The notes: generated by a model from the letters alone, not told the origin. Counted from the stretch's first letter, positions 50,924 to 60,781 are shown. The stretch: DNA of 64,000 bases from JACMMS01 sp043758775 (GCA_043758775.1 JAYVMU010000002.1:13764-77763); one strand, 5' to 3'. Numbers and translations are program-made.

Positions 50924-51544
50924 ATGCTGGAAAAACTCATTGCCGTGCTTGCAACCTGGATTTTTAGCGTGATTTCTACTATGGGCTACGGCGGTGTCAT
51001 ATTGCTAATGGCAATAGAGTCTGCATGCATTCCTTTACCATCAGAAATTATTATGCCGTTTGCCGGATTTTTGGTATTTAAAGGTGAAATGACGTTATGG
51101 GGTGTGGCTTTGGCTGGCGCGGTAGGTTGTGTTATTGGTTCGATTCCCGCGTATTACTTAGGTATGTACGGTGGCCGGCCTTTGGTGGAAAAATATGGTA
51201 AATGGGTGCTGATTTCGGCTAAAGATTTGGATTGGGCGGATAATGCATTTGCCAAACATGGTGAAATCATTATTTTTATCGGACGCTTATTGCCTGCGGT
51301 ACGTACTTTTATCGCTTTTCCTGCGGGTATCGCGCGCATGAATATGCCTAAGTTTATTATTTACACATTTGCTGGCTCATTCATGTGGTGCTGGCTGTTA
51401 GCTTACGCGGGTTTTAAAACCGGTACGCATTGGGAAAGTCTAAAAGTATATTTTCACGAATTTCACTTAGTGCTGATTGCTGCGGGAGTGATATTTCTGG
51501 CGTGGTATATCAGACGCCACTTTCAAGCAGAAAAAGAAAGCTAG
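50924..51544 (+). CDS. DedA-family inner-membrane protein
   Basis: The 206-residue membrane protein has DedA signatures: GYGGVILLMAIESACIPLPS, EIIMPFAGFL, GAVGCVIGSIPAYYLGMYGG, FIGRLLPAVRTFIAFPAGIA and the glycine-rich AGSFMWCWLLAYAGFKTG. It has several re-entrant and transmembrane helices. DedA proteins are linked to lipid-carrier (undecaprenyl phosphate/phosphatidylethanolamine) transport across the inner membrane and to membrane energetics. The ATG has AGGGA upstream. Its end overlaps a terminator hairpin shared with the convergent addA gene. Confidence 0.92.
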   Translation: MLEKLIAVLATWIFSVISTMGYGGVILLMAIESACIPLPSEIIMPFAGFLVFKGEMTLWGVALAGAVGCVIGSIPAYYLGMYGGRPLVEKYGKWVLISAKDLDWADNAFAKHGEIIIFIGRLLPAVRTFIAFPAGIARMNMPKFIIYTFAGSFMWCWLLAYAGFKTGTHWESLKVYFHEFHLVLIAAGVIFLAWYIRRHFQAEKES

Positions 51545-51564
51545 TGATGCCAGCATCACTAGCT
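51539..51564. terminator. Bidirectional terminator-like hairpin between dedA and addA
   Basis: A perfect 12-base stem AGCTAGTGATGC / GCATCACTAGCT with a 2-base loop overlaps the dedA stop codon. It sits at the junction of two convergent genes, 4 bases from the addA stop. The T-run is short (AGTTTAAA). Confidence 0.65.
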
Positions 51565-51567
51565 AGT

Positions 51568-54500
51568 TTAAATGAGTATTAATTTGCCCGAGTTTAAGAA
51601 AAATATAGCTTGCTGAATAGGTAGAGTTTCATGCGCAAACAGGTTGGCGTAGCGTGCTAATTGAGGTCTGTGATTTTCAGCTACTTTTTCTAAGTCAGTA
51701 TACTCATCTAATTGAGTGAGCTTGTAGTCAATAATCCAGCGCTTGCCATCATGAATAAATGTGCGATCTATGCGGTGATTTTTACTAGCGTCTTTGCTGG
51801 ATTCATCATGATTTATCTGAATTAGACTTAGCTCGCTGGTCGCTTGTTCATGCTGGTTTAATAGCCATCTGCCGTGTTCACTTTTCAGCGTAGTTTGTAG
51901 TGCGCTGACGATGTGCGTAGCGGCAGTTTGTGCAGATTCACTTACATGGCCATGCTGAATCAGCCATTGCATCATCGCTGGCTGGAGTTGCTTGAATCTT
52001 TCTACAGACCAGGTATCTACGCCACTTTTAGCTATAAGCTCCATGTATAAATGGGCCAGCGTACCGCAATCCATTGCCAGGCTTTCTGCAATGACGGTCT
52101 TTTCATTATTCGCTGTATCAAGGTTAACGACATTGTTTGGTGAATGATTAAACTCAGTTTTGTCTAACACAGCATTGTGCAATAAATTTGGTATTTGAGG
52201 GTTAGGTAGACGTATCAGTTGTGGAATGAAATCGGCCAAATCCAGCTCTTTAGCTGACGTAGATTCAACCTTGTTTTCCAGTATTGCTAATTGCTGATTC
52301 TCGGCTATACGTAAAAACTCACCACCGACTTTAGGCCATAATAACTCTAAAAATGATTTCTTAACTGGCCTCACTTCACCGTCTTGGCTAGGTTTGATGG
52401 TTGCAATTAAATGTAGCTTACGTATGGTGCGAGTGGCTGCAACGTACAGTAGACGAGCAGATTCATTCAATGTACGCGTAGATTCTAAATCTTGTAAATA
52501 ATGATAAACGCTGGCTGGATCATCTTTCTTTTTTGTCACAAAAGGCGCCGCAATCAACTGAGAATGTCCATCAACCAACACTTCTTCCCACAACAAAAGT
52601 GCAGGGTCATTGGCACGTGTTTGGCGGTTCAATGCGGGCAGAATCACCGTATCAAACTCTAACCCTTTGGATTTATGAATCGTCAGAAACTGCAAGCTAT
52701 CATCGGCCTCTACATCGGGCTTGGCGTAGAGTTTTTGCATGGCCGTCTCAAGCTGCGTGAAATCCAGTTGATCAACTTGGCTCAATTGCTCAACTAAATC
52801 AAAGTAAGCCTGTATGTCACGAATATCGCCGGCATCTACTAAACATGCGGCTCCACCCAGTTTAAGCCAAGTCGATTCTAACCAGCGCCTAAGCGGCATG
52901 CGGCCCTGGTTGGCAAATGCTTCGGCTAAGATTTCATATACATGTGTTAAACGTTTTTGACCATCTTTACTTAAAGTATGGCATCTTGTTTCAACTTGTA
53001 TGAGCTGCCAGATAGTCGATTTTTGGTCATCTGCACATAAAGCGTGTAAATCATTTAAAGTCAGTCCACACCATGGTGCACGTAATATGCTAAGCCAATG
53101 CACACGATCTGCACGGTGCAGCAGGGCATAGGTGAGTGAAAGTGCATCTTGTACAGTCTGGCGATTACTCACTTCTTCAATTTCAACAGCCTGAAATTTC
53201 AAACTTGGATAATTACGCCTAATTTCTGAAACCAGTTCGCGTAAATGACTACGTGAACGCACTAAAACAGCAATACTTTTGTTGTTTTGTTTTTTTTCTT
53301 TAGCGATTAATTCTGCTGTATAACGGGCTTCAATGGCTTTGGCACTTATGCTTTCTGCTTCATCATTAAAAATAATGGGGTGTATGATAACGCTTTCACC
53401 CTCAACTTCTGCTCGTGTAGCGGTAAATGGTCTGTAGCTAATTGCACCAGCAGCAGTGTTATCATCGTTTGGGAATACCGTTGCAAAGGCTTGATTAATC
53501 CAATGAATGATTGCTGGATGCGAGCGGTTATTACGTGTGAGCCGCAGTGGTGTTAGTGGTAAATGGCCTATGCCGTGTGTGCTGGCTTGTAAAAACAAGC
53601 TGACATCCGCTTTACGGAAGCGGTAAATGGATTGCATAGGATCGCCCACACAAAATAGTGTGCGACCATCATCTGGCTGCCAACCTTGTATGAGCTGTTC
53701 TACTAAGCCCATTTGTGTCGGGCTGGTATCTTGAAATTCATCAATCAGCAAATGTGCGATGCGGTAATCGAGTTTCAGCGCTAAATCAGTCACACCTTGA
53801 TTGCTGTCAGAACCACCTAAGGCTAAACGTGCACTTTGGGCAATTTCAACAAAATCTACTTCATTAGCGGCCCGGAATATGGTCCATAAATGCGCGGTGG
53901 CGAGTTGTAATAGCTTGGAAATGGCAAGGATAGTGGCAGTATTGTCTGCAATATCGTTGGTTTCTGGTAGCTTACGAATGGTGGCAAGTTTTTCCAGTTG
54001 TGGAAACTTAGCAGCAAACTCAAAAAAAGCTTCTTTTTGTTGTTTGAAGCTAACTTTTTCTTCCTTACTTTCACCAGATGGAAAGCCCACAGCTGTCGTC
54101 AGTATTTTGCGTAGTGTATGGTCTTTAGTGAGCATTAGTTCTGTGATGGCTTGCCATTGCGGCATGTTTTCAATTGTAGCTTCTAGTGGGGCATTCCAGT
54201 CTTTCAGATAGCTGATTACATGTGCTGCATCTACGTTGCTAGCTGCAAAATTAGCAATGGGCATCAATTCTTTTTGGATATTCGGCTGTAAACTATCTGC
54301 TGCTCTTCGTAAATCTTGCTCAATTAAATGTTGCAGTGCATATTTAATATGCTGGCTGATATCATCCGTGTCTAATTGTGTATGAGTGCCCACTAAGGGT
54401 AACCATTGATCGCGTTTAGCCAGCATATTGGCTAACAAATCAACTAGTTTCGTCGCGTCGTTATCCATATAACGCAAAGCAGTGGTGACGGCATCAGTGG

Positions 54501-55035
54501 CTGATTTTTCATGCACTATGCCAGACAAGGCGCTGCGCGCTGCTTCAGCGTAATGCGCTTCGGCGTTATCAGTCACCGCTGGCTGTCCGCCAAAGCGACT
54601 GAGTAGGGGCATTTGCCTGGCTAGCGAGCTACAAAGTGCATCAATGGTCATAATGCGCAACCGTGCTGGTTGTGTAAGCAGATTCCAGTGACGTTCATTT
54701 GCACGATTCAATGCGGCAATGGCAAGTTGTCGGGTGACGAGCTTATGCGGAGCCAGATCGGCTACAAGTTTCGGTGCTAGATTTTGCGCAGTTTCTAAGT
54801 TTAGTAAAATGCGATTACGCATTTCAGCGGTGGCTTTATTACTAAAGGTAAGGGCAACAATTTCTTCTGGTTCGTCTACTACGGCGAGTAGTTTTAAGTA
54901 ACGCTGTGCGAGCAATTCAGTTTTGCCCGCGCCGGCTGGCGCTTCAACAATAAATGATTGTAAATCCAGCGCACGTTCACGGTTTTTAGTATCTAGACTA
55001 ATTAAATCTAGTTCGATTAAATCAGGTGTGGTCAT
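51568..55035 (-). CDS. addA: AddA-type UvrD-family helicase/nuclease subunit
   Basis: The 1155-residue protein has N-terminal Walker A EAPAGAGKTELLAQRYLKLL, motif Ia ALTFSNKATAEMRNR, helicase motif II HLLIDEFQDTSPTQ, motif III FCVGDPMQSIYRFRKADVSL, motif V LTIHKSKGLEFDTVILPALN and motif VI LLYVAATRTIRKLHL. A C-terminal RecB-like nuclease follows (RIDRTFIHDGKRWIIDYKLT, where D and DYK are the metal/catalytic residues). It works with the protein encoded upstream to process double-strand ends for recombination. The ATG overlaps the upstream stop by 4 bases. Confidence 0.93.
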   Translation of the reverse strand: MTTPDLIELDLISLDTKNRERALDLQSFIVEAPAGAGKTELLAQRYLKLLAVVDEPEEIVALTFSNKATAEMRNRILLNLETAQNLAPKLVADLAPHKLVTRQLAIAALNRANERHWNLLTQPARLRIMTIDALCSSLARQMPLLSRFGGQPAVTDNAEAHYAEAARSALSGIVHEKSATDAVTTALRYMDNDATKLVDLLANMLAKRDQWLPLVGTHTQLDTDDISQHIKYALQHLIEQDLRRAADSLQPNIQKELMPIANFAASNVDAAHVISYLKDWNAPLEATIENMPQWQAITELMLTKDHTLRKILTTAVGFPSGESKEEKVSFKQQKEAFFEFAAKFPQLEKLATIRKLPETNDIADNTATILAISKLLQLATAHLWTIFRAANEVDFVEIAQSARLALGGSDSNQGVTDLALKLDYRIAHLLIDEFQDTSPTQMGLVEQLIQGWQPDDGRTLFCVGDPMQSIYRFRKADVSLFLQASTHGIGHLPLTPLRLTRNNRSHPAIIHWINQAFATVFPNDDNTAAGAISYRPFTATRAEVEGESVIIHPIIFNDEAESISAKAIEARYTAELIAKEKKQNNKSIAVLVRSRSHLRELVSEIRRNYPSLKFQAVEIEEVSNRQTVQDALSLTYALLHRADRVHWLSILRAPWCGLTLNDLHALCADDQKSTIWQLIQVETRCHTLSKDGQKRLTHVYEILAEAFANQGRMPLRRWLESTWLKLGGAACLVDAGDIRDIQAYFDLVEQLSQVDQLDFTQLETAMQKLYAKPDVEADDSLQFLTIHKSKGLEFDTVILPALNRQTRANDPALLLWEEVLVDGHSQLIAAPFVTKKKDDPASVYHYLQDLESTRTLNESARLLYVAATRTIRKLHLIATIKPSQDGEVRPVKKSFLELLWPKVGGEFLRIAENQQLAILENKVESTSAKELDLADFIPQLIRLPNPQIPNLLHNAVLDKTEFNHSPNNVVNLDTANNEKTVIAESLAMDCGTLAHLYMELIAKSGVDTWSVERFKQLQPAMMQWLIQHGHVSESAQTAATHIVSALQTTLKSEHGRWLLNQHEQATSELSLIQINHDESSKDASKNHRIDRTFIHDGKRWIIDYKLTQLDEYTDLEKVAENHRPQLARYANLFAHETLPIQQAIFFLNSGKLILI

Positions 55036-57782
55036 TGCGTTGTATCCAATGTACCAGGCTGTAATTGTTCAAATTGTAATAAACGTTCCAGTAGGCGTAA
55101 TAAGGGTTTTACCTCGCAGTAGGTGAGCGCATTTTCATCTTTAAACTTAACTGCGGCTTCACCGTTTTTAATCTCTTGGGCGATGGCGTTGAGGCTGGTT
55201 TGCCAATGTGTGATTAATTCATCCCAGCCCGTAAAGCGTTTAAAGTTGGAGTTTTTGGCCAGGCTATCCAATTTCTTGATTTTAGGCACAATATCATTCA
55301 TTTCTGCTACACCAGTAAATTGACAGTCATCTTGCCGTACTTTGCCAAAACAAACCGCCACGATATTTTCGTTATGCAATGCAATAGATGCATAAATCGG
55401 CAGTTGCGGCTCACTGATGCGGTCATCTGCCCAGCTTTTAGTCTCTACTGTACTGCCTGTTTTATAATCAATAATGACTAAACCGCCGTCATTTCTACCA
55501 TTTACAACCATATCGATGCGGTCTATGACTACCCTTACGGCAATGCCCGAAATATCCAGTGAGATTTCTTTTTCGCAGGCTTGCACAGTGAAATCAGCAC
55601 GTTCTGATTCCAGATTCAGCCAGGTAATTAAAAGTTGTTGTAATCGATATTTTTCTAATGCAACGATTTGCGCTGGTATTTCTATAGACTGTTTTTTACA
55701 AAACATGTCTATACCCGCTACGACTGCCGTTGCAATTGCATCATCTAGCACGTGAGTCGACATAGCTTTTAAGGTCGCTAAATCTAGGCAAGACTGCCAG
55801 AAGCATTGCAGCGCAGCATGGACTAAATTTCCGCGAGCTAAGCTATCTAAGCCATCGGTTGGGTCCTCTAAAGCAATGGCACCCAGGCGATATTGGTAAA
55901 ACGCCCAAGCTGGACAAATAGCTTGGGCTTTGAATAGCTGGCTGCCGCCACGTACTTTTTCGTGCGCACTAACCGCTGGTGCAATATGGTCATCTAACTT
56001 TTGCATAGTAGCTGGCTGTGAGAGTGTCTCGGCCAACGTTTTAACGCCATGATTAACCAACTCATTGCATACTTTAATATCTACCAGCACTGGAGAAGCA
56101 CGTAGTTCACGATCGCCGTCTTTTCCTGCCCATGAAAATATAACTTCTGCTGCACTCTTGATTAAACGCTGATGAATTAAATACGCAAAGTCCGTTTGCA
56201 CTTGCGCACTCGCGTTAGGCGTGCCGTGGCAGCGTTGCAGTGGCGCAGGCAATAATGGGTTAGGCTTGGCGGCAGGTGGCCAGTGATGATCATTCATACC
56301 AAGCACCCAAATCGCATCTAATTGCACAGCCACGGTTTCTAGCAATCCCAGCAGTTGTATATGCGTTTCACCCTTGGCTTCGGGTTGAAACATGGTGCTA
56401 TGTGTAAGTTGTGTGAGTCTTTGCAGTGCTTCATTGGCGTTGATATTACCCAGTAATGAATCCAGTGCCGCAAATTCATCCAGTACATTTAACCAAGCTT
56501 GTTTAGTTTGATATTCATGACTAGAAGGCGCTCTAGTTTTTGACCAGTTAGCTGCCTCAAGTAAGGTGATAAAACTTGCCCCCCAAGCTGAGGGCTGTTG
56601 TTTTCTAGCCCAGGCTGCGCTGAGTAATTTAATCTGCGTTAAGTGCTTGACTAGTTGAGGTAATTGCAAATCTCGTGCAATGGCTAGACTTGCTTGTTTA
56701 AGCAATTGTTCGAAGTTGAGCGTACGCCCGAGTTTACGGCGCAAACGTGCATCCAGTTGTGCGCGTGCATCCAGTTCGGCATTATCACTAAAATACACAT
56801 CTTGTAGCAATGCGCCGTACATCGGCTGAGTTAAGTCTGTATGCGGGATGGCAAGTTTTAACAAGCTCAGTGCACTGTTAATAATTGGATATTGTGTGAG
56901 CGGCAATCCTAATGAAAAATCATAACATCGAGCTGCTTCGTAATGCCCAGGGTACAGGGTTTCTGCATGAAAAGTATCGTCCAGTAAATAACTGAGTTGG
57001 TTGCGAATATTACCTAACACGGGCGAGATAATCGCTAATTGAGCATTAGGGTTTTTCGCCAACCTATTTTTTGCCCATGCCACCACAGCACGGCATTCAG
57101 TATCACTATCGGCTAGTTTTACTTGGCTTGTACTCGTGCTTTCAACACCTGGTTGCCAGACCTCGGTATGAATACCGAGCTTGCTTAAGGTTTGTAATAA
57201 GCGTTTTTCTAACGGTGTAAAGCGGTCATAGCCTGCAAAAATAATCTGTGTTGGTAGTTTAAGCTTGGCTTTATCTAGCACATTGATTTGTAAGGCTAAG
57301 AAGCTAGAAACTTCCAATACATTGTGCTGGCTACACAGACGTTGAAACTCATGTCGCCAACGTGAAAACTGGCGTGTTTCTTCAGTTTGAAAGGGTGAGT
57401 GAGCGTTATTTTTTAATGCAGAATCGTCTAATTGCCACTCAATTAATAGCTTATTAGCTTCTATTGCTGATTGTGCCAGGCTTGCAATATCGAACAATGC
57501 GGAGACTTCAGTTTTTTGTAACACATTCGCAATGGCTTCTTCCCATAGAAGTTTTTCAGCAACAGAATTTAAAGTGAATTTTGGCAAACTAAAAGCATTA
57601 ATTTCGCCTAGCAATAAAGCTTCATTCAGTAAGCCATCCAGCCACTGAGCTAGTGTTAAGATGACTGGGGCTTGCCATTGTGTCAAACCCTGCGAGGTTT
57701 TGTTGTGTTGGTAAGCATCCTGCAATCCGCGACTTAAGCGTGCCGTGGCGCAGATGACGATTGCATGCTGTGGAATATTCAT
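55032..57782 (-). CDS. addB: AddB-type PD-(D/E)XK nuclease subunit
   Basis: The protein has 916 residues from ATG 57782, which gives MNIPQHAIVICATARLSRGL, the natural family start. The frame extends to GTG 57827, but no Shine-Dalgarno decides. It has a degenerate helicase fold without an intact Walker A, LPTQIIFAGYDRFTPLEKRL, WVLGMNDHHWPPAAKPNPLL, and a C-terminal RecB-type nuclease (GNLVHAALQCFWQ, RIDMVVNGRNDGGLVIIDYK, TGSTVETKSWADDRISEPQL, PIYASIA). This is the layout of the proteobacterial AddB/probable DNA repair protein family. It pairs with the downstream AddA as the RecBCD-like end-processing enzyme; no recBCD genes are in the window. Confidence 0.9.
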   Translation of the reverse strand: MNIPQHAIVICATARLSRGLQDAYQHNKTSQGLTQWQAPVILTLAQWLDGLLNEALLLGEINAFSLPKFTLNSVAEKLLWEEAIANVLQKTEVSALFDIASLAQSAIEANKLLIEWQLDDSALKNNAHSPFQTEETRQFSRWRHEFQRLCSQHNVLEVSSFLALQINVLDKAKLKLPTQIIFAGYDRFTPLEKRLLQTLSKLGIHTEVWQPGVESTSTSQVKLADSDTECRAVVAWAKNRLAKNPNAQLAIISPVLGNIRNQLSYLLDDTFHAETLYPGHYEAARCYDFSLGLPLTQYPIINSALSLLKLAIPHTDLTQPMYGALLQDVYFSDNAELDARAQLDARLRRKLGRTLNFEQLLKQASLAIARDLQLPQLVKHLTQIKLLSAAWARKQQPSAWGASFITLLEAANWSKTRAPSSHEYQTKQAWLNVLDEFAALDSLLGNINANEALQRLTQLTHSTMFQPEAKGETHIQLLGLLETVAVQLDAIWVLGMNDHHWPPAAKPNPLLPAPLQRCHGTPNASAQVQTDFAYLIHQRLIKSAAEVIFSWAGKDGDRELRASPVLVDIKVCNELVNHGVKTLAETLSQPATMQKLDDHIAPAVSAHEKVRGGSQLFKAQAICPAWAFYQYRLGAIALEDPTDGLDSLARGNLVHAALQCFWQSCLDLATLKAMSTHVLDDAIATAVVAGIDMFCKKQSIEIPAQIVALEKYRLQQLLITWLNLESERADFTVQACEKEISLDISGIAVRVVIDRIDMVVNGRNDGGLVIIDYKTGSTVETKSWADDRISEPQLPIYASIALHNENIVAVCFGKVRQDDCQFTGVAEMNDIVPKIKKLDSLAKNSNFKRFTGWDELITHWQTSLNAIAQEIKNGEAAVKFKDENALTYCEVKPLLRLLERLLQFEQLQPGTLDTTQ

Positions 57783-57913
57783 GGCTTGTATTGTAGCGTT
57801 TTGCATCATGACGTATGCAATGAACACCTTAAATAAACTAAAAAAGATTCAACATTTAACTAGCCGCCAATATAATGTTTAAAAATTGATTAAATTAACA
57901 GCAAGGAAAGTAT

Positions 57914-58297
57914 ATGCAACGTGTTGTAAAGTATTTTATTGGGTTCATTGTCAGCGTCGCATTACTGTTCACGCTATACACGTGGTTAGTATTGAATTGG
58001 GCCTACTCCACTGGGGATCGTGTGGGTTATGTGCAAAAGTTCTCTTCTAAAGGTTGGGCCTGCAAAACATGGGAGGGCGATTTGGTCTTGGTGACGATGC
58101 CTGGTACGCAAGCTGAAAAATTCTTTTTTACCGTGCGGGATGAGGCGGTGGCTCAAAAGGTGAATGCCTCATTAGGCAAGCGTGTGAAGTTGGCCTACGC
58201 CGAACATAAAGGCATTCCTTTTAGTTGCTTTGGTGATACGGGCTATTACGTGAGCGATGTGCAAATCCTCAATACACAATTGCCGAATGCGTATTAA
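57914..58297 (+). CDS. Small conserved membrane-anchored protein of unknown function
   Basis: This 127-residue protein has one N-terminal membrane segment (YFIGFIVSVALLFTLYTWLV) and a soluble, probably periplasmic domain (STGDRVGYVQKFSSKGWACK, TWEGDLVLVTMPG, FTVRDEAVAQKVNASLGKRV, IPFSCFGDTGYYVSDVQIL). Two cysteines could form a disulfide. I recognise this as a widespread proteobacterial conserved hypothetical but know no function for it. AAGGAAAG precedes the ATG. It is followed 21 bases later by greB, which does not by itself imply a shared role. Confidence 0.8.
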   Translation: MQRVVKYFIGFIVSVALLFTLYTWLVLNWAYSTGDRVGYVQKFSSKGWACKTWEGDLVLVTMPGTQAEKFFFTVRDEAVAQKVNASLGKRVKLAYAEHKGIPFSCFGDTGYYVSDVQILNTQLPNAY

Positions 58298-58318
58298 TCG
58301 ACGGTAGATAGAAATAAC

Positions 58319-58825
58319 ATGGCCGACGAAAAGAATTATATTACTCCAGATGGATATGCTGCACTGGAAGCTGAGTTTCATCAGTTGTATAAAGTTGAGC
58401 GACCAGAAGTGGTAAGGACGGTTTCTTGGGCGGCAAGCAACGGCGATAGAAGTGAGAACGGCGATTACATTTATGGCAAACGCCGTTTACGCCAGATTGA
58501 TGGCCGTCTAAAGCACATCATGAAGCGCATGGATTTAGCAGAAGTCGTTGATGCACAACGACAAGCTGGGCTGGAAAAAGTCTATTTTGGTGCTTGGGTG
58601 ACACTTTATGCGCTAAACGGTAATGACGAACGGCATTACCGTATTGTCGGTAAGGATGAACTGGATCCGACCAAGGGCTGGATTAGCTGGGTATCACCGC
58701 TAGCAAAAGCGATGCTAGGTAAACAGGTTGGCGACACAATACATGTGCAATCACCAGGTGGTGAAGAGGCTTACGAGGTAGTTGATGTGCGCTATGTTAA
58801 TGTTGAAAATAATGCTAAAACTTAA
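58319..58825 (+). CDS. greB: Transcription elongation factor GreB
   Basis: The 168-residue protein has an N-terminal coiled coil (YITPDGYAALEAEFHQLYKV, ERPEVVRTVSWAASNGDRSE) with the tip acidic pair in SENGDYIYGKRRLRQIDGRL. A C-terminal FKBP-like domain follows (VYFGAWVTLYALNG, YRIVGKDELDPTKGWISWVS, PLAKAMLGKQVGDTIHV). The KRRLRQID stretch and basic patch favour GreB over GreA. It stimulates transcript cleavage by backtracked RNA polymerase. Confidence 0.95.
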   Translation: MADEKNYITPDGYAALEAEFHQLYKVERPEVVRTVSWAASNGDRSENGDYIYGKRRLRQIDGRLKHIMKRMDLAEVVDAQRQAGLEKVYFGAWVTLYALNGNDERHYRIVGKDELDPTKGWISWVSPLAKAMLGKQVGDTIHVQSPGGEEAYEVVDVRYVNVENNAKT

Positions 58826-58837
58826 GCATTATTAATC

Positions 58838-60040
58838 GTGCATACTTCTTTAGTGACTAAATCACCAAGCAGATATCGGTGGGATATCTTTTGCCGTATT
58901 GTGGATAATTATGGCGATATTGGTGTGTGCTGGCGGTTGGCTAAACAGCTTGCAAATGAACATCATCTCACTGTGCGTTTGTTTGTAGATTTACCGGAGG
59001 TTGCGCAACAAATAATTTCAGATTTAAATACTTCTGATCCTAAACAATGGCTTAGTGGTGTTGAGGTCTATATTTGGCATGATGATTTATATGTTAATGA
59101 AACTGCTGACGTAGTAATTGAAGCATTTAGTTGTGACTTACCTGAGCGATATATAGCAACCATACCATTAAAAATTAACGGCATGGTTGATGTAAAACAA
59201 TCAGCTATGTGGCTTAATTTGGAGTATCTTTCTGCAGAAAAGTGGGTGGGTGATTTTCATGCAAAACCATCGACTAATCCTGCCACCGGCTTAGTAAAAT
59301 ACTTTTTTTTCCCCGGATTTAATCGAGCTACAGGTGGCTTGTTACGTGAAACCGATTTGATTGTCAGGCGAGATGTCTTTCAAGCTGATGCTGTCACGCA
59401 ATGGCAATTTCTGCGGCAATTGGGTGTTTATTCTATTAGCCCAGTTACAATTAAGATATCCCTTTTTTGTTATCTACATGCTCCCATTATTAGTCTGCTA
59501 CATGTTTTATCAGCCAGCAATTATCCAATAGTGCTATTTGTGCCAGATAGTGCTATTTTAAAAACTATTTTGCAGTGGTCAGGCGTAGATGGGAGCAGTT
59601 TTGAAGCTAATAAGGTGTTTAAAAAAGGCAATTTAAGTATTCATATCGTGCCATTTTTAACGCAAGATGATTATGATAAGTTACTGTGGTTATGTGATTT
59701 AAATTTTGTACGTGGTGAAGATAGCTGGGTGCGTGCTATTTGGGCTGCTAGGCCCTTCATTTGGCAGCCATACTTTCAGCAAGAAAGCACACATATATTA
59801 AAGTTAAATGCGTTTTTAGATGATTATTGTCAGCAATTGAATGTCACAGTTACTCAAGCTTTGCGTGATTTAAGCAATATTTGGCTGAGTCCTGCATCTT
59901 CAGTAGACACGTTAGCCAGCTGTTGGAACAATTACGTTCAGCAGCTTGAGCCTTATAAAACCCATGCACAAATTTATACGAATCAACTAGCTAGGCAAGC
60001 TGACCTTGCCAGCAAGTTGGTGGATTTTTGCAATCAATGA
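58838..60040 (+). CDS. earP: EF-P arginine 32 rhamnosyltransferase EarP
   Basis: The 400-residue GT-B enzyme starts at GTG 58838. RWDIFCRIVDNYGDIGVCWR is the diagnostic N-terminal EarP string with the catalytic Asp (DNYGDIG). VVIEAFSCDLPERY, WLNLEYLSAEKWVGDFHAKP and the donor-binding FVRGEDSWVRAIWAARPFIW, PYFQQE follow. EarP transfers rhamnose from dTDP-rhamnose to Arg32 of EF-P. The efp gene 75 bases downstream encodes Arg32 at the right place, so the pair is functionally consistent. Confidence 0.97.
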   Translation: MHTSLVTKSPSRYRWDIFCRIVDNYGDIGVCWRLAKQLANEHHLTVRLFVDLPEVAQQIISDLNTSDPKQWLSGVEVYIWHDDLYVNETADVVIEAFSCDLPERYIATIPLKINGMVDVKQSAMWLNLEYLSAEKWVGDFHAKPSTNPATGLVKYFFFPGFNRATGGLLRETDLIVRRDVFQADAVTQWQFLRQLGVYSISPVTIKISLFCYLHAPIISLLHVLSASNYPIVLFVPDSAILKTILQWSGVDGSSFEANKVFKKGNLSIHIVPFLTQDDYDKLLWLCDLNFVRGEDSWVRAIWAARPFIWQPYFQQESTHILKLNAFLDDYCQQLNVTVTQALRDLSNIWLSPASSVDTLASCWNNYVQQLEPYKTHAQIYTNQLARQADLASKLVDFCNQ

Positions 60041-60053
60041 AAGTATTTTGCGG

Positions 60054-60059
60054 TATAAT
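60054..60059 (+). promoter_or_regulatory. -10 element upstream of efp
   Basis: A perfect TATAAT lies 56 bases before the efp ATG, just after the earP stop. The best -35 (CAATCA at 17 bases, or TTGCAA at 20) is weak. It is likely that efp has its own promoter as well as read-through from earP. Confidence 0.5.
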
Positions 60060-60115
60060 TTCGCCACTTTTAAGCAATTATCGTATTTTTAACACAATAT
60101 TACTCAGGGCAGCAC

Positions 60116-60676
60116 ATGAAAACAGCACAAGAACTCCGCGTTGGTAACGTTATTATGGTGGGTACAGACCCATTAGTGGTGACAAAAGCCGAATACAATA
60201 AATCAGGCCGTAGTACGGCTGTGGTTAAAATGAAATTCAAAAACTTGTTATCAGATGCGCCAAGCGAAGCTATCTATGGTGCTGGTGACAAATTTGAAGT
60301 GATTGTTTTAGAGAAAAAAGATGTGACTTTCTCTTACTTTGCCGATCCAACTTATGTGTTTATGGATGCAGACTACAATCAATTTGATGTTGATGCAGAA
60401 TTCATGGTGGATGCGCTTAACTTCCTGGAAGATGGTATGGCATGTGAAGTGCGTTTTTACAACGAGAAAGCTATTTCAGTGGAATTGCCAAACTCAGTAG
60501 TACGTGAAATCACTTACACAGAGCCAGCAGTGAAGGGTGACACCTCAGGTAAAGTGATGAAGCCGGCTAAAATTGCGACAGGCTTTGAGTTTCCAGTGCC
60601 ATTATTTTGCAGCACAGGCGATAAAGTTGAGATTGATACACGTACTGGTGAATACAAAAACCGCGTAATGAAGTAG
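60116..60676 (+). CDS. efp: Elongation factor P (rhamnosylation type)
   Basis: This 186-residue protein has the usual three-domain form. The loop that reaches the peptidyl-transferase centre reads EYNKSGRSTAVV with arginine at position 32, the residue modified by EarP. It replaces the lysine used by EpmA-type EF-P. Domain 2/3 strings are FADPTYVFMDADYNQFDVDA and the C-terminal TGDKVEIDTRTGEYKNRVMK. EF-P relieves ribosome stalling at polyproline. It ends in front of a strong bidirectional terminator. Confidence 0.98.
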   Translation: MKTAQELRVGNVIMVGTDPLVVTKAEYNKSGRSTAVVKMKFKNLLSDAPSEAIYGAGDKFEVIVLEKKDVTFSYFADPTYVFMDADYNQFDVDAEFMVDALNFLEDGMACEVRFYNEKAISVELPNSVVREITYTEPAVKGDTSGKVMKPAKIATGFEFPVPLFCSTGDKVEIDTRTGEYKNRVMK

Positions 60677-60721
60677 TGTTTTATTTTAAGACTGGTAGAT
60701 GCCAGCCTTAACTTAGATGAT

Positions 60722-60750
60722 AAAAAAGGATGCTATTAGCATCCTTTTTT
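60722..60750. terminator. Bidirectional intrinsic terminator between efp and fabI
   Basis: An A6 run, GGATGCT-ATT-AGCATCC stem-loop and T6 run give a textbook terminator usable on both strands. It lies between the convergent efp and fabI genes. Confidence 0.95.
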
Positions 60751-60781
60751 ATTAAGCACTTTTATTGTTCAATCAACAGCA

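Noticed and set aside
51568..57782. Possible phage-defence helicase/nuclease pair
   Set aside because: Motif order and the AddB-AddA gene pair fit the ordinary AddAB recombination enzyme, and no defence genes are nearby.
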